Positions 25,447 through 35,342 of a stretch of 64,000 bases of DNA are shown piece by piece (the stretch's first letter is position 1; the number at the start of each line of letters is the position of its first letter). Below the pieces are notes generated by a model. The model ran no database searches and was not told the origin of the DNA. It worked only from the letters and a program-made list of their open reading frames with translations. The translations under genes and the position numbers were made by a program. This stretch comes from Peptococcaceae bacterium BICA1-7. GTDB lineage: Bacteria > Bacillota > Desulfotomaculia > Desulfotomaculales > Desulfocucumaceae. Location of the stretch: positions 186,001-250,000 of the forward strand of contig JUEB01000029.1 in the NCBI GenBank assembly GCA_000802095.1, read 5' to 3'.

Positions 25447-26541
25447 ATGAAAACTGAAACTTATACCCTGAACCTCGGCCCTCAGCACCCCAGTACGCAC
25501 GGTGTGTTCAGAATCATACTGGAACTGGATGGGGAAACAGTGGTGAAGGCCACCCCGGTGCCTGGCTACCTGCACAGGGGCATTGAAAAGCTGGCCGAGG
25601 CCAGGACCTACACCCAGGTAATTCCCTATACCGACAGGATGGACTATATGGCCGCCATGCTGATGAACTGGGGCTACGTTGCGGCAGTTGAGAAGCTGAT
25701 GGATATAGAGGTTCCCGAAAGGGCGGAATACGTAAGGGTAATTGTGGGAGAGCTCTCCAGGATTGCCAGCCATATGATTGCCACCGGGGCTTACGGCGGT
25801 GATATCGGGGCGCTGACAGCGTTCACCTATACCTTCCGGGACAGGGAATATGTTCTTGACTTGCTGGAGATGGTATCGGGCTCACGCATGACCTTTAGCT
25901 ACTTCCGCATTGGCGGGGTGGCAGCGGACCTGCCTGAGGAGTTTTTCCCGGCCGTCAGAAAGTTTCTTGGTGAGCTGCCCGCTATGTGCGATGAGTATGA
26001 CGGACTGATTACCGGAAATGAGATCTTCCAGGCCCGGACCAAGCAGGTGGGCATTATCACTCCGGAGATGGGCATTAATTATAGCCTGAGCGGTCCCACC
26101 TTAAGGGGCAGCGGGGTGAATTACGACCTGCGCAAGGTACGGCCGTACGGCATATATGACCGTTTTGACTTTGACGTTCCCCTGGGCCAGAACGGAGACT
26201 GCTTTGACCGGTTCCGTATCAGGATTGATGAGATGCGCCAGTGTAAGAGGATTATCGAGCAGGCCCTGGACCAGATACCCGAGGGGCCCATTATGGCCAA
26301 GGTGCCCAAGGTCATCAAACCTCCGGTGGGTGACGCCTACGCAGAGGTGGAAAGCTCCAAGGGCGTCTACGGTTGCTATGTGGTCAGTGACGGCAGCCCC
26401 AAGCCCTACCGGGTGCATTTCCGCCGCCCCTCCTATATCAACCTGGGATACCTGGGCAAGCTGTGCGAGGGCTGGAAGATAGCCGACGTTATAGCCATCC
26501 TGGGGAGCATTGATATTGTGCTGGGCGAAGTGGACTGTTAG
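25447..26541 (+). CDS. nuoD: NADH-quinone oxidoreductase subunit D
   Basis: The 49-kDa subunit homologue, 364 residues, forms the quinone pocket with NuoB. It opens with [15 protein letters not shown], then [22 protein letters not shown], and ends in [11 protein letters not shown]. It is related to the large subunit of NiFe hydrogenases but lacks the nickel-binding cysteines, as expected for complex I. GAGGTGTTGTGGTAA precedes the ATG. Confidence 0.96.
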   Translation: MKTETYTLNLGPQHPSTHGVFRIILELDGETVVKATPVPGYLHRGIEKLAEARTYTQVIPYTDRMDYMAAMLMNWGYVAAVEKLMDIEVPERAEYVRVIVGELSRIASHMIATGAYGGDIGALTAFTYTFRDREYVLDLLEMVSGSRMTFSYFRIGGVAADLPEEFFPAVRKFLGELPAMCDEYDGLITGNEIFQARTKQVGIITPEMGINYSLSGPTLRGSGVNYDLRKVRPYGIYDRFDFDVPLGQNGDCFDRFRIRIDEMRQCKRIIEQALDQIPEGPIMAKVPKVIKPPVGDAYAEVESSKGVYGCYVVSDGSPKPYRVHFRRPSYINLGYLGKLCEGWKIADVIAILGSIDIVLGEVDC

Positions 26542-26568
26542 CGAAAACAGTAGTAGGGGAGAAGAGTT

Positions 26569-27627
26569 ATGGGTGAAAATATTTTTGTAGGTATTGCCAC
26601 CTGGCTCAGAGGGCTTTTGAGCGGCGCCGGAGTGCCGGATATGTGGAATGACACCATCCTGCTTGTGGTCAAGCTGGTTGCCATTCTCCTGTTCATACTG
26701 GTCAACGCCCTCTGGCTGGTTTACATGGAGCGCCGGGTGTGCGCGTTCATGCAGTCCCGCCTGGGCCCCATTCACGTGGGACCAAAGGGACTATTTCAGA
26801 CGGCTGCAGATATAGGAAAGCTCCTGGGCAAGGAAATTATCCTTCCCAAGGGCGCCGACCTGTTGGTATTTCTCCTCATGCCGGTGGTTATATTCATACC
26901 GCCCCTTCTTATCTTCGGGGTGCTTCCCTTTGGTAAGAATATGGTGGCCATTGACATGAACATCGGAGTGTTCTATCTCCTGGCCATAGCCTCGCTGTCC
27001 ACCATCATTTTCTGGGCGGCTGGCTGGGCCTCCAACAACAAATACTCCCTGGTGGGCGGCATGCGCTCGGTGGCCCAGATGGTCAGCTACGAGCTGCCGC
27101 TGATATTGGCCCTTCTGGGAGTAATAATGATTACCGGAACCCTGAACCTGAACACTATTGTGGATTCCCAGAAGAGCATCTGGTTCGTGTTCACTCAGCC
27201 TATTGCCTTCCTGGTTTATCTAATAGCCGGAATGGCCGAGACCAACCGGACCCCCTTCTGCCTTGTGGAAGGTGAGTCCGAGATTATCGCCGGTCCTTAT
27301 ACCGAGTATTCCGGAATGGGCTTCGCCATGTTCTTCCTGGCTGAGTATGCCAACGTTATGATAATTTCAGCCATGTGCACCGTAATGTTTCTGGGCGGCT
27401 GGCTGGCCCCCTTCGGGCTGGACTTCATACCGTCCTGGCTGTGGTTTTTCCTTAAAATGTACCTGATGATATTTGTCTTCATGTGGGTCCGCTGGACCTA
27501 CCCGCGTATCCGGGTTGACCAGTTGATGGGCTTTGGCTGGAAAGTTCTGGTGCCCCTGGCCCTGGCCAACATCTTCGTGACCGGAGTGGGCATGTATATA
27601 TTCCGGGCGATAGGGTGGTGGAGCTAA
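26569..27627 (+). CDS. nuoH: NADH-quinone oxidoreductase subunit H
   Basis: The 352-residue membrane subunit joins the two arms of complex I. It has about eight helices, with the signatures YMERRVCAFMQSRLGP and IHVGPKGLFQTAADIGKLL and the acidic loop GMAETNRTPFCLVEGESEII close to the quinone cavity. It ends directly at the nuoI start. Confidence 0.96.
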   Translation: MGENIFVGIATWLRGLLSGAGVPDMWNDTILLVVKLVAILLFILVNALWLVYMERRVCAFMQSRLGPIHVGPKGLFQTAADIGKLLGKEIILPKGADLLVFLLMPVVIFIPPLLIFGVLPFGKNMVAIDMNIGVFYLLAIASLSTIIFWAAGWASNNKYSLVGGMRSVAQMVSYELPLILALLGVIMITGTLNLNTIVDSQKSIWFVFTQPIAFLVYLIAGMAETNRTPFCLVEGESEIIAGPYTEYSGMGFAMFFLAEYANVMIISAMCTVMFLGGWLAPFGLDFIPSWLWFFLKMYLMIFVFMWVRWTYPRIRVDQLMGFGWKVLVPLALANIFVTGVGMYIFRAIGWWS

Positions 27628-28098
27628 ATGTTTGGACAAGGATTAATAAAGGGACTGCAGATTACCTGGGGAAGGATGTTCGACAAGAAGCAGACAGTCA
27701 AGTACCCATTTGAAAAAATAGAAATGTTTCCCAGGTACCATGGACGCTTCGAGCTGGATGTAGACAAGTGTATAGCCTGCGGTCTTTGCGCCAACGCCTG
27801 CCCCAACAAGGTTATACAGCTTGAAAAGGAAAAAGTTGATAAAAAGCAATTTCTTACCAAGTATATAATGCGCATAGAGTACTGCCTTTTCTGCGGGCTG
27901 TGCGTGGAGGCGTGCAACAAGGACGCTTTGAAGTTCAGCAATATAATTGATATGAACCAGTATCGGCGCAGTTGGGTTCGCCTTACCCTGGTGGACCGGC
28001 CCGCCCCGGAACCGACCGAAACCCCTGAAGAGGAGACCCCGGCCAAGGAAGCCAAGAGTGAGGCAGCCGCCGGGCAGGCTCCCGGTAAGGAGGGTTGA
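27628..28098 (+). CDS. nuoI: NADH-quinone oxidoreductase subunit I
   Basis: The 156-residue ferredoxin-like subunit has two 4Fe-4S motifs: CIACGLCANACPNK and CLFCGLCVEACNKD. The last motif has CN where most proteins have CP. It relays electrons to N2 in NuoB. A low-complexity tail (ETPEEETPAKEAKSEAAA) follows. In an EFG-less complex this subunit is the probable docking site for the external electron donor, likely ferredoxin; that is inference. Confidence 0.95.
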   Translation: MFGQGLIKGLQITWGRMFDKKQTVKYPFEKIEMFPRYHGRFELDVDKCIACGLCANACPNKVIQLEKEKVDKKQFLTKYIMRIEYCLFCGLCVEACNKDALKFSNIIDMNQYRRSWVRLTLVDRPAPEPTETPEEETPAKEAKSEAAAGQAPGKEG

Positions 28099-28105
28099 TA
28101 GACTG

Positions 28106-28642
28106 ATGGAACTTTTAGACAGCATTAGCTGGGTAGCTGTAGCATTTCATACCCTGGCCGCCGTGGCGGTGATTTCCGCCCTGCTGGTGGTCTTTGTCAG
28201 AAACATTGTGCACGCCGTGCTTTGGCTGGCAGTGTTCTTTATCTCACTGGCCGGGGTGTTCCTGACCCTGAATGCCGAATTTATAGCCGCCATACAGGTT
28301 ATCGTGTACGCCGGAGCCATCTGTATAATGGTGGTTTTCGGTATAATGCTTATCCGCCGCTGGAATATGGGCGAAACCAACCTTTTCAATAGCCAGACGG
28401 TGGCAGCCGCCGGTGTGGTGGCTCTGGTCACCATGCTCAGCGCCTTCCTGTCCTTTAAGTCCGGCGTTGTAGAGCCTGCTGGAGATGTTCCCGTTAACCA
28501 GGTGGAAAGTATTGCCACGGCTCTGCTGACCAAGTATGTTATACCGTTTGAGGTGGCAGCTCTGCTTCTGCTGGTAGCACTGGTGGGCGCCATTTTCCTT
28601 GCCAAGGAGGTGAAGGCCGATGACGCTGACTCTCACAGTTAG
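28106..28642 (+). CDS. nuoJ: NADH-quinone oxidoreductase subunit J
   Basis: The membrane subunit of 178 residues has five helices. It shows AVLWLAVFFISLAGVFLTL and QVIVYAGAICIMVVFGIMLI, the latter being the helix with a pi-bulge in structures. I use the ATG at 28106, with AAGGAGGG upstream, not the ORF start inside nuoI. It overlaps nuoK by 23 nt. Confidence 0.94.
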   Translation: MELLDSISWVAVAFHTLAAVAVISALLVVFVRNIVHAVLWLAVFFISLAGVFLTLNAEFIAAIQVIVYAGAICIMVVFGIMLIRRWNMGETNLFNSQTVAAAGVVALVTMLSAFLSFKSGVVEPAGDVPVNQVESIATALLTKYVIPFEVAALLLLVALVGAIFLAKEVKADDADSHS

Positions 28643-28943
28643 CCTGTATCATTACCTGATACTGTCGGCGGTCATTTTTGGCATAGGGTTGTTCGGAGTC
28701 CTGTCCAAGAAGAATGCCATAGCGGTGCTGATCTGTATTGAGCTGATGCTCAACGCTATTAACATTAACCTGGTGGCATTCAACAAATACATGACCCCCG
28801 GCGACTTTGTCGGACAGCTTTTTGCCATATTCGTGATAACCGTAGCCGCGGCCGAGGTAGGGGTTGGTTTGGCCATTATCATTGCCATCTACCGCAACAA
28901 GCTGTCGGTAAACCTGGATGATTTCGACTGGCTCAAGTGGTAG
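28620..28943 (+). CDS. nuoK: NADH-quinone oxidoreductase subunit K
   Basis: The 107-residue, three-helix subunit has AVLICIELMLNAININLVAF with the conserved membrane glutamate, and a second one in TVAAAEVGVGLAIIIAIYR. GGAGGTGAAGGCCG precedes the ATG inside nuoJ. Confidence 0.95.
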   Translation: MTLTLTVSLYHYLILSAVIFGIGLFGVLSKKNAIAVLICIELMLNAININLVAFNKYMTPGDFVGQLFAIFVITVAAAEVGVGLAIIIAIYRNKLSVNLDDFDWLKW

Positions 28944-29057
28944 AAAAGAGGCCGCCCAAAAAGCCCATCTGCTGTGTTGCGACTGCAGCTTGCATCTGGA
29001 GCTTTTTGAACAGCCTTGAAGGTTCAACTTTCGATAGAAGGTAGGTGCTGAACTGAG

Positions 29058-30980
29058 ATGGTAGAATTTGCGTTGCACAACGCATGGCTGGTGCCGCTCC
29101 TCCCCGCCCTCTCCTTCGTTATAATTATTTTTCTGACGAAGCCCTGGCCAACGCTAAGCGGCCTGGTGACCGTGGGTGGTATGCTTACATCCTGCTTTTT
29201 TGCAAGCCTGGCGGCATACGGAGTGTTCACCAATCATAAATATGCGGAGGAGCCCCTGGTCTACGCCACCCGCTGGTTTACCGCCGGCGAGTTGAATATA
29301 GACGTGGGGATACAGCTTGATCCCACCTCGGCCATGATGATATTCATGGTTACCCTGGTGGCCTCGCTGATATTTATTTACGCCACAGGCTATATGAAGG
29401 GAGACCCCGGTTATTCGGTGTTCTTCTCTTATCTGGCTCTGTTCGGATCTTCCATGCTGCTGCTGGTGCTGTCCAGCAACCTGCTGCAGATGTTCGTGGC
29501 CTGGGAGCTGGTGGGACTTTGCTCCTACCTGTTGATCGGGTTTTACACGCATAAGATATCGGCCCGGGAGGCGGCCAAAAAGGCCTTCGTCACCTGCCGG
29601 GTGGCAGACTTCGGACTGCTGCTGGGAATACTTTCCCTGCAGATAATATTCGGTACACTAAACCTTACCGAGCTGGCCGAGAAGATTCATAATTTTGACC
29701 AGTACACCACCATAGGCATGATGACACTGATGGCGGTGCTGGTGTTTATCGGCCCCATCGGAAAGTCAGGCCAGTTTCCGCTGCACGTGTGGCTTCCGGA
29801 TGCCATGGAGGGCCCCACTCCGGTCAGCGCGCTGATCCACGCGGCCACCATGGTGGTTGCCGGGGTTTACCTGGTGGGCCGGATGATGTTCCTTTTCCAC
29901 GAGGTCCCCTCGGCCATGGAGCTGGTCGCCATAACCGGGGCTTTTACGGCTATGTTTGCGGCGGCCATTGCCATTACCCAGCGTGAAATCAAGAGGATAT
30001 TGGCTTACTCCACCGTCAGCCAGCTGGGCTATATGATGCTGGCCCTCGGTGTGGGCAGCCTTACAGCTTCAATGTTCCATCTGTGGACCCACGCCTTCTT
30101 CAAGGCTCTTATGTTCCTTGGAGCCGGCTCTGTGCTGCACGCACTGCACGATAGGGCAGATGTGTGGAAGATGGGCGGGCTGATCAAGAAAATGCCCATT
30201 ACCGGCTACACCTTCATGGTGGGCTGCCTGGCCATTGCCGGGGTGCCGCCCTTCGCCGGTTTCTGGAGCAAGGATGAAATACTGCTGGCGGCCTTTGACA
30301 ACGGTAACTATGTGCTGTTTACCATGGCCGCGATAACTGCCTTTATGACCGCCTTCTACATGTGGAGGCTGTTCTTCCTGGCCTTTATGGGCGAGGAGAA
30401 GGCCGAGAACCACCCCCACGAGTCTCCCTGGAACATGACTGTGCCGCTGATTATTCTGGCCTTCTTTGCCACTGTCGGCGGGCTGGTGGGCACTCCCTGG
30501 GCGCCTGTTTGGGGCGAGTGGATTTTCTACGGGCACCCGCACCATGTGGAGCCCAATTATGTGATTATGATAGGGTCGGTGGTAATAGGCCTGGCCGGTA
30601 TCTATCTGGCCTACACACTGTACCTGGCTGATAAGGAAAAGGCCCGGGCCCACGCCCTGGCGAAGCAGTTCAGCTTCCTGCACAGCCTGTCCTTTAACAA
30701 GTTCTATATTGACGAGATTTACCTGTGGTTCAACCACACCATCGTGGATGGATCGGCCAAGCTGTTCTACCTGTTCGATATTTACGTGGTAGATGGAATT
30801 CTGATAAACGGCCTGGCCGCATTCACAAGGCTTTCCGGTGAGGGCCTGAGGGTGGCTCAGACCGGCCGGCTGCAGAACTACGCCCTGGTATTCTTCCTTG
30901 GTGTTCTGGCCCTGGCTGTGGTGCTGGCCTTTACCGATCCTGCCACGGCATTCGGCCTGGTGACGGGAGGTGCTAAGTAA
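29058..30980 (+). CDS. nuoL: NADH-quinone oxidoreductase subunit L
   Basis: The 640-residue antiporter-like subunit has about 16 helices. Typical blocks are MFVAWELVGLCSYLLIGFY, LPDAMEGPTPVSALIHAATM, QREIKRILAYSTVSQLGYMM and PFAGFWSKDEIL. The C-terminal part includes the long lateral helix region. A 114-bp gap separates it from nuoK and contains nothing that I recognise. Its last base is the first of nuoM. Confidence 0.96.
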   Translation: MVEFALHNAWLVPLLPALSFVIIIFLTKPWPTLSGLVTVGGMLTSCFFASLAAYGVFTNHKYAEEPLVYATRWFTAGELNIDVGIQLDPTSAMMIFMVTLVASLIFIYATGYMKGDPGYSVFFSYLALFGSSMLLLVLSSNLLQMFVAWELVGLCSYLLIGFYTHKISAREAAKKAFVTCRVADFGLLLGILSLQIIFGTLNLTELAEKIHNFDQYTTIGMMTLMAVLVFIGPIGKSGQFPLHVWLPDAMEGPTPVSALIHAATMVVAGVYLVGRMMFLFHEVPSAMELVAITGAFTAMFAAAIAITQREIKRILAYSTVSQLGYMMLALGVGSLTASMFHLWTHAFFKALMFLGAGSVLHALHDRADVWKMGGLIKKMPITGYTFMVGCLAIAGVPPFAGFWSKDEILLAAFDNGNYVLFTMAAITAFMTAFYMWRLFFLAFMGEEKAENHPHESPWNMTVPLIILAFFATVGGLVGTPWAPVWGEWIFYGHPHHVEPNYVIMIGSVVIGLAGIYLAYTLYLADKEKARAHALAKQFSFLHSLSFNKFYIDEIYLWFNHTIVDGSAKLFYLFDIYVVDGILINGLAAFTRLSGEGLRVAQTGRLQNYALVFFLGVLALAVVLAFTDPATAFGLVTGGAK

Positions 30981-32497
30981 TGGACGGATTTCCCTTTCTG
31001 ACGGCAATACTACTGGCGCCTGTGGCTGCGGCCCTGATCATGGTCTTTATCCCCAGGGACGAGGGCAAGCTTATCAAGTGCATCGCGGCTATGGGAACCT
31101 TCGTGTCGCTGGCGCTCTCTCTGTACGTGTATTTTAGTTACGACATGAGTATAGGCGGCCTGCAGTTTGTAGAGCAGATTCCCTGGATCAGGGACCTGGG
31201 AGTAAGCTGGTTCATGGCGGTTGACGGAATAAGCCTGCCCATGCTGCTGCTCACCAACCTGATCGGCTTTGCGGCGGTTTTTGCCTCCTGGAATGTGAAC
31301 AACCGCCCCAGAGAGTTTTTCATTCTGTTCATGCTGCTGATAACCGGGGTTATGGGCACCTTTATAGCCCACGACCTGTTTATCTTCCTGTTGTTCTATG
31401 AAGTAGTGGTAATACCTATCTACATCATGGTGATTATCTGGGGAAGCTCCAAGAGGGTCACCAAGGAGTATGCCGGCATGAAGCTGACCATCTACCTTCT
31501 GATAGGGTCCGCTTTCCTGCTGGTGGGTGTCATTGCCATGTTTATGAAGTCGGTGGGCATACTGGGTCATCCTGATATGAGCTTTACAGCCCTGGCCGAG
31601 GCCGGGAAGCAGCTAAGCGCCTTCGACCAGAAGTGGCTGTTCGGATTGATGCTCTTTGGGTTTGGCTCACTGATATCCATGTGGCCGTTCCACTCCTGGT
31701 CACCCGACGGCTACGCCGGCGCTCCTACCGCTGTATCCATGATTCACGCCGGTGTGCTTAAGAAAATAGGTGGTTACGGGCTGGTTAAAATTGCCCTGGT
31801 CTTCTTGCCCATAGGGGCCAAGTTCTGGGCCCCGGTTATGGCCGTGCTGGGTATCGCCGGTGTCACTTACGCTGCCTTCGGCGCCCTGGCACAGAAAGAC
31901 TTAAAGTATATTGTGGGCTATTCATCGGTCTCCCACATGGGCTACGTGATGCTGGCCATAGGATCCTTTAACCTTATAGGAATAAACGGCGCGGTGGCCA
32001 ACATGTTCGGCCACGGCGTAATGGCGGCCCTGTTCTTCTCGACCATAGGCTTCATCTACGAGAAAACACACACCCGCTGGATTCCGGACATGGGCGGGCT
32101 GGCCAGACAGACCCCGAGACTGGCAGTGGCCTTTATGCTGGCCGCCATGGCCTCACTGGGACTGCCCGGGCTGGTCACCTTCATCCCCGAGTTCACCATT
32201 TTCGTGGCTGCGTTCCAGGTGTACGGGGGCCTGGCGGTAATCGGTATCGCCGGCATTATCCTGACTGCGCTATATGTGCTCAGGGCCGGGGCCAACACAC
32301 TGTTTGGGCCGCCCAGGGACGAGTATAACCACCTTGAGGATATACGCGGCCCCGAGATGGTTCCGCTGGTGGTGCTGGGCACTGTCCTGGTAGTTGGCGG
32401 ACTTCTGCCCTCCCTGCTGTTCGACATGATCAACAGTGGCGCCAAAGACATCATGACTCACGTAGAGGGCGTACTGAAGATTGGGGGGGTGTTATAA
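30980..32497 (+). CDS. nuoM: NADH-quinone oxidoreductase subunit M
   Basis: The 505-residue antiporter-like subunit shows FLLFYEVVVIPIYIMVIIWG, FHSWSPDGYAGAPTAVSMIH and QKDLKYIVGYSSVSHMGYVM. It takes part in proton pumping with NuoL and NuoN. The start overlaps the nuoL stop by one base (TAATG). Confidence 0.96.
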   Translation: MDGFPFLTAILLAPVAAALIMVFIPRDEGKLIKCIAAMGTFVSLALSLYVYFSYDMSIGGLQFVEQIPWIRDLGVSWFMAVDGISLPMLLLTNLIGFAAVFASWNVNNRPREFFILFMLLITGVMGTFIAHDLFIFLLFYEVVVIPIYIMVIIWGSSKRVTKEYAGMKLTIYLLIGSAFLLVGVIAMFMKSVGILGHPDMSFTALAEAGKQLSAFDQKWLFGLMLFGFGSLISMWPFHSWSPDGYAGAPTAVSMIHAGVLKKIGGYGLVKIALVFLPIGAKFWAPVMAVLGIAGVTYAAFGALAQKDLKYIVGYSSVSHMGYVMLAIGSFNLIGINGAVANMFGHGVMAALFFSTIGFIYEKTHTRWIPDMGGLARQTPRLAVAFMLAAMASLGLPGLVTFIPEFTIFVAAFQVYGGLAVIGIAGIILTALYVLRAGANTLFGPPRDEYNHLEDIRGPEMVPLVVLGTVLVVGGLLPSLLFDMINSGAKDIMTHVEGVLKIGGVL

Positions 32498-33931
32498 ATG
32501 CAACTCGATCTTTCGCTGATTGTCCCTGAAATAACTGTTGCGGTGCTGGCAATGTCGGTGCTTATATTCGGCCTGATTATTCCGGCCGGATCCCGCCAGG
32601 GCCTGGGCTGGTTTACCGCTGTTACCCTGCTGGGTGTAATGGGGCTGGTTATAGCGGGCTGGGAAAACATGGGCTCTCTTTACGGGGGGCTGTATGTGGT
32701 TGACCAGTACTCGCAGTTCTTCAAAATAACCTTCCTGGTGGCCGCCTTCCTGGTGGTGCTGGGCTCCATGAGGTATGTCGACAAGCACCTGGGCGGGCAG
32801 AGCGAGTATTACAGCCTGACTCTCTTTGCCACACTGGGCATGATGGTGATGACCTCGGCCGGGGACTTTATGACCATTTACCTTGGCCTTGAGCTGATGA
32901 CCATTGCCTTCGTAATTCTGGTGTGCTTCCGCCGCCTTGAGTCCAAGTCTCTGGAGGCAGGCATGAAGTATGTGCTGCTGGCGGGTATGTCATCAGCAGT
33001 GCTGCTATACGGCTTAAGCCTGGTTTACGGTATGACAGGATCGGTGGTAGTGGCCGAGGTAGGCGGCAGGCTGGCTGAGGTGGGGGCCAACCCCCTGATG
33101 ATGCTGGGACTGGTTATGCTGCTGGCCGGACTGGGCTTTAAGATATCAGCGGTGCCCTTCCACATGTGGTCACCTGATATTTACGAAGGAGCCCCTACTC
33201 CGGTAACCTCCTTCCTGGCAGTGGGCTCCAAGGCGGCATCCTTCGCGGTGCTGATCAGAATATTTATGGTGGGCATGCAGGGGGTCCCTCTCAACTGGGA
33301 CTTGCTGCTGGCCCTGCTGGCTGCGGTCACCATTATAGTGGGCAACCTGGTGGCTATACCGCAGACCAATATAAAAAGGCTTTTAGCATTTTCCAGTGTC
33401 GCCCAGGCAGGCTACATCCTGGTGGGCATGGTGGCCCTGGACCCCGAGGGAGGGGTAAAGGGTATAATGTTCTATGGCTTCCTGTATGTGTTTGCCACAC
33501 TGGGCGCCTTCACAGTGGCAGCTCACTTCTATAACAAGACCGGAAGCGACGAGATAAAGGACTATGCCGGGCTGGCCCAGCGCTCTCCCCTGATGGCCGC
33601 AGTTATGGTTGTAGCACTGCTGTCCATGGCGGGGATACCGCCCCTGGCAGGGTTCGTGGGTAAGTTCTACCTGTTTATGAATATAGTGGATAACTACCTG
33701 TGGCTGGCCTTTATAGGCCTGGTGATGAGCATGGTGTCGGTGTACTACTATCTGCGGGTGGCTCTGGTTATGTACAGAAACGAGCCTCTCGACGAGACAC
33801 CCATAGCCGTCAGCGGCCCGGTTTCGGTAACACTTATTCTGACCATGGTGGTTACTGTATTCCTGGGGATCTATCCCGGACCTTTGTCCGAGATTGTAAA
33901 CTCAGCCGCCCACTCGTTCTTCCTTCACTAA
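32498..33931 (+). CDS. nuoN: NADH-quinone oxidoreductase subunit N
   Basis: The 477-residue antiporter-like subunit has YLGLELMTIAFVILV, VPFHMWSPDIYEGAPTPVTS and NIKRLLAFSSVAQAGYILVG. It is the last gene of the operon, ahead of a strong terminator. No nuoE, nuoF or nuoG follows or precedes, so NADH dehydrogenase modules are not encoded here. Confidence 0.96.
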   Translation: MQLDLSLIVPEITVAVLAMSVLIFGLIIPAGSRQGLGWFTAVTLLGVMGLVIAGWENMGSLYGGLYVVDQYSQFFKITFLVAAFLVVLGSMRYVDKHLGGQSEYYSLTLFATLGMMVMTSAGDFMTIYLGLELMTIAFVILVCFRRLESKSLEAGMKYVLLAGMSSAVLLYGLSLVYGMTGSVVVAEVGGRLAEVGANPLMMLGLVMLLAGLGFKISAVPFHMWSPDIYEGAPTPVTSFLAVGSKAASFAVLIRIFMVGMQGVPLNWDLLLALLAAVTIIVGNLVAIPQTNIKRLLAFSSVAQAGYILVGMVALDPEGGVKGIMFYGFLYVFATLGAFTVAAHFYNKTGSDEIKDYAGLAQRSPLMAAVMVVALLSMAGIPPLAGFVGKFYLFMNIVDNYLWLAFIGLVMSMVSVYYYLRVALVMYRNEPLDETPIAVSGPVSVTLILTMVVTVFLGIYPGPLSEIVNSAAHSFFLH

Positions 33932-33950
33932 AGCGTTCAGGTTTACTGCA

Positions 33951-33984
33951 AAATACCCCCGTTCTAACGGGGGTATTTTTTTTG
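33951..33984 (+). terminator. Terminator of the nuo operon
   Basis: AATACCCCCGTT pairs perfectly with AACGGGGGTATT over a two-base apex and is followed by seven T residues. Confidence 0.95.
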
Positions 33985-34212
33985 AAATATAGCATTGCAC
34001 AGTGGTCATATGTAAATAAATATATACACTGCCATGTATTGCATTGTTTATAGTAGATCAACTGTAAGATATGGTATATGTTCATTTATAAAGTATTCTG
34101 TTGCTGGTATGTATATTGCAGAGTATGTTATAGCCTGTATTCTGACGTTAAAGTTTTTCAGCATTGGCTGTTATGGTATACTGAACTAAAATACTTATGC
34201 GGAGGAAAAAAA

Positions 34213-35082
34213 GTGGAACACAATATATATTCCGGTACCGCAGACTATCTGGTATCGGAGGATTTACGCAACGCTGTCAACATTGCCATAGCCCTGGGCA
34301 GGCCTCTTTTGATAAAGGGGGAGCCGGGCACCGGGAAGACCATGCTGGCCAAAAGCATAGCCCAGTCTCTGGATATGCCCTTTATTATCTGGAACATAAA
34401 ATCCACCACCAAGGCCCAGGAGGGTCTGTATGTCTACGATACTGTGCAAAGGCTTTATGACAGCCAGTTCGGAGAGAGTGATGTATCGGATATAAAACGT
34501 TACATAAAGCTTGGCAGGCTGGGGGAGGCCTTTATTTCCGAAAGGCAGTCTGTTCTTTTAATTGACGAGGTGGATAAGGCCGACCTGGAATTTCCCAACG
34601 ACCTGCTGTGGGAGCTGGATATAATGAATTTTTATATCCCTGAAACAGGTGAAACCATAACAGCCAGGCAGAGGCCGGTGGTGGTGATCACCAGCAATGC
34701 GGAGAAAGAGCTGCCTGACGCCTTTCTGCGGCGCTGCATATTCCATTATATTGCTTTCCCGGAAGAGGAAATGATGGCCAGTATAGTTAAGGTTCATTTT
34801 CCCAATCTTGAGTCGAATCTGCTGGCCGAGGCCATGAAAGCCTTTTACTGGGTCCGCTCACTGCCCGGCCTTTTGAAAAAGCCCAGCACCAGCGAGCTGC
34901 TGGACTGGGTCCAGGCCCTGTCGGTGGGAGGTATACACCCGGAGAAGATTGCAGCAGAGATTCCTTTCCTGGGCGTTATACTGAAGAAAAACCAGGATTT
35001 TGAGCAGGTGCTGAGAAGAATACACTCTCCCGGAGGGGCCCAGAGGCAGACAGGGTGGACGGCCGGCAGGAAGTATGTTTAG
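34213..35082 (+). CDS. MoxR-family AAA+ ATPase
   Basis: The protein of 290 residues has Walker A GEPGTGKT, Walker B VLLIDEVDKAD and sensor-1 VVVITSNAEKELPDAFLRRC. MoxR ATPases act as chaperones for metalloenzymes or complexes together with VWA partners. I use the GTG at 34213, after GGAGG; the ORF runs 135 nt further upstream through AT-rich sequence. A VWA protein follows, though a 260-bp gap with a dispersed repeat intervenes. Confidence 0.88.
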   Translation: MEHNIYSGTADYLVSEDLRNAVNIAIALGRPLLIKGEPGTGKTMLAKSIAQSLDMPFIIWNIKSTTKAQEGLYVYDTVQRLYDSQFGESDVSDIKRYIKLGRLGEAFISERQSVLLIDEVDKADLEFPNDLLWELDIMNFYIPETGETITARQRPVVVITSNAEKELPDAFLRRCIFHYIAFPEEEMMASIVKVHFPNLESNLLAEAMKAFYWVRSLPGLLKKPSTSELLDWVQALSVGGIHPEKIAAEIPFLGVILKKNQDFEQVLRRIHSPGGAQRQTGWTAGRKYV

Positions 35083-35099
35083 CTCACAGGATCGGACTT

Positions 35100-35325
35100 T
35101 TTGTCAGGAGACAGGAGACTGCTTACAGGTATTACTTATTGTCGGTAGACGGTAGACGGGAGTTAGCCGGAGCATTCCTTATTTGCCTTCATTTTGCTTT
35201 TTTATGGGTAATCAAATGGACAGGTAGGTCAGGCTTTCAACGGCTTTAGAGTCCAGCTTATAAAACTCCCGTCTCCCGTCTCCTGACCTTAGGACCATTC
35301 TTGTGAGCAGTCTCCTGACCCTTTA
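35100..35325. repeat. Nested dispersed repeat between moxR-like and VWA genes
   Basis: The outer arms TGTCAGGAGACAGGAGACT (35102) and AGTCTCCTGACCC (35309) flank an inner element of 188 bp (35121-35308). The inner element begins GCTTACAGGTATTACTT, has arms GTCGGTAGACGGTAGACGGG and CTCCCGTCTCCCGTCTCCTG, and ends CATTCTTGTGAGC. The same arrangement of an inner element between GGAGACT and AGTCTCC is seen at 22760-22936. Confidence 0.72.
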
Positions 35326-35342
35326 GAATGAGGTGTTAGCGC

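Noticed and set aside
29154-32461. Several long minus-strand ORFs through nuoL and nuoM
   Set aside because: They are rich in His/Gln as expected of shadows of hydrophobic membrane genes, and have no ribosome sites.
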